The position numbers and the translations under genes are program-made. Positions 5,877 to 6,920 of a stretch of DNA of 6,920 nt are shown piece after piece; within the stretch, counting starts at the first letter, position 1; each line of letters begins with the position of its first letter. The notes beneath the pieces are model-generated. The model was given only the letters and a program-made list of their open reading frames with translations. It searched no databases and was not told the DNA's origin. The DNA comes from Acidimicrobiaceae bacterium (GTDB lineage Bacteria > Actinomycetota > Acidimicrobiia > Acidimicrobiales > Ilumatobacteraceae): the NCBI GenBank assembly GCA_006515795.1, contig VFMC01000012.1, positions 16,861 to 23,780 of the forward strand. Direction: 5' to 3'.

Positions 5877-6920
5877 CCGTGGCCCCGATCTCGTTTCCCC
5901 GCGCACTTGCCGAGGTCGCCGCTGCCGACCCCGATCGCCTCGCTGTCATCTGTGGGGACGACTCCATCACCCGGGGCGAGCTCGACCGCGCCAGCAACCG
6001 GATGGCGCGGGCGTATCAGACGCTCGGTGTCGGTGTCGGTGATCTGGTGACGATCGGCCTCCCCAATGGGATGGAGTGGTTCGTCGCCTGCATGGCCGCT
6101 TGGAAGCTCGGTGCCGTCCCCAACCCGGTGTCACCGCTGCTGCCGGATGCGGAGCGAGACGCCATCGTCGAACGTGCTGATCCAGCACTTGTGGTCGGAT
6201 TCGAGATCGCGACGAGCGGGAGACGCGTCGCGATCGCGGCCGGATTCCAGCCGGATGCACTCCTCTCGGACGAACCACTGGAGGATCGGACATCGCCGGT
6301 AGAACGCGCCTTGGCCTCCGGTGGCAGTACCGGTCAGCCGAAGCTGATCATCACGCAATCTGCCGCGGTGTACGACAGCACCTCACCGCTGGCAATGTTC
6401 TCGGCAAGGGTCTGCGCATTGATCCCGGGGCCGCTGTACCACGGCATTCCGTTCGCATCGGCGTGGCGCAGTCTCTTCGGTGGGGCCAGGGTGGTGGTTA
6501 TGGAGCGCTTCGACGCCTCGGCCTGCCTCGAGCTCATCGAGCGCCATCGGGTCGACCGGATCAGCCTCGTACCCACGATGATGCTCCGCCTCGCCCGATT
6601 GCCGGAACACGAACGGGCGCAGCGCGACGTGTCGTCGTTGGAGTTCGTACTCACATCGGGGTCGCCGTGTCCGGCGTGGCTGATGCGACGCTGGATCGGC
6701 TGGGTCGGACCTGAGGTGATGCATGAGTCCTTCGGGTCAACCGAACGCATCGGGGGCACGTTCATCAACGGGACCGAGTGGCTCGCCCACCCGGGGTCGG
6801 TCGGCAAGCCGGTCGGCGGCTCACGCATCCGGATCATCGACACCGAAACCGGCGTCGACTGCGTACCTGGGGTCATGGGCGAGATCTACATGATGCCGGC
6901 GTCGGGTCCCGGTACGTCCT
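5873..6920 (+). CDS. AMP-forming acyl-CoA synthetase (ANL superfamily), partial (3' end beyond window)
   Basis: The frame is open to the window end and gives 349 residues, so the C-terminal swinging domain with its catalytic Lys is not seen (whole proteins are about 480-550). Landmarks: ITRGELDRASNRMARAYQTLGVGVGDLVTIGLPNG (32-66), GAVPNPVSPLLP (80-91), the P-loop ASGGSTGQPK (148-157), GPLYHGIPF (186-194), the A5 motif ESFGSTE (285-291) with Glu for Mg-ATP, and VGKPVGG (310-316). It should activate a carboxylic acid to acyl-AMP and then acyl-CoA, supplying substrate to the operon enzymes. The acid is not predictable. The preferred start is GTG 5873, which overlaps the DUF35 stop as GTGA. A second in-frame GTG at 5879 is the alternative. 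Neither has a clear Shine-Dalgarno, so translation probably depends on coupling to DUF35. A fatty, aromatic or steroid-derived acid are all possible. Confidence 0.9.
   Translation, partial: MTVAPISFPRALAEVAAADPDRLAVICGDDSITRGELDRASNRMARAYQTLGVGVGDLVTIGLPNGMEWFVACMAAWKLGAVPNPVSPLLPDAERDAIVERADPALVVGFEIATSGRRVAIAAGFQPDALLSDEPLEDRTSPVERALASGGSTGQPKLIITQSAAVYDSTSPLAMFSARVCALIPGPLYHGIPFASAWRSLFGGARVVVMERFDASACLELIERHRVDRISLVPTMMLRLARLPEHERAQRDVSSLEFVLTSGSPCPAWLMRRWIGWVGPEVMHESFGSTERIGGTFINGTEWLAHPGSVGKPVGGSRIRIIDTETGVDCVPGVMGEIYMMPASGPGTS

Overview
This window is GC-rich, densely packed chromosomal DNA with the composition, codon use and gene families of an actinobacterium. An acidimicrobial or mycobacterial/rhodococcal type lineage would fit, but the sequence alone does not fix it. 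Everything recognisable concerns flavin redox or acyl-CoA metabolism. I see no tRNA, rRNA, CRISPR array, phage gene, transposase or plasmid function, and no gene-free stretch longer than about 160 bases.

Left part (1-1935). A luciferase-like flavin-dependent oxidoreductase runs leftwards off the window. It is divergent from a rightward phosphotransferase gene of the APH / ACAD10-11 kinase type. The 124-base gap between them holds a good promoter for the oxidoreductase, placed so that its transcript would begin at the ATG (leaderless). The phosphotransferase has a comparable -10 box at the same distance. The phosphotransferase is broken: the segment that should carry the catalytic HGD loop and the metal-binding LDW-type motif is missing, and the frame changes at the scar. 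The junction sequence reads as the family consensus in both frames, which suggests a deletion between two short direct repeats.

Middle (1937-3319). A leftward ACAD10/11-type acyl-CoA dehydrogenase converges on the broken kinase, with one base between the two stop codons. Its start faces a 159-base divergent promoter region.

Right part (3320-6920). A rightward operon follows with every junction overlapping: an SDR of the multifunctional-enzyme type 3-hydroxyacyl-CoA dehydrogenase group, a thiolase-fold protein without the usual catalytic cysteines, a DUF35 zinc-ribbon/OB-fold protein, and an AMP-forming acyl-CoA synthetase cut off by the window end. The SDR/thiolase, thiolase/DUF35 and DUF35/synthetase overlaps are 1, 4 and 4 bases.

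Together the genes look like an acyl-CoA catabolic module: the synthetase activates an acid, the dehydrogenase desaturates (or otherwise processes) the acyl-CoA, the SDR oxidises or reduces a hydroxy/keto group, and the thiolase-like/DUF35 pair cleaves C-C bonds. No hydratase is visible. Kinase, ACAD, SDR and CoA ligase together recall 4-hydroxyacyl-CoA (levulinate-type) catabolism. The thiolase-like/DUF35 pair recalls the Ltp2-DUF35 retro-aldolase of steroid side-chain degradation. The substrate cannot be read from the sequence.
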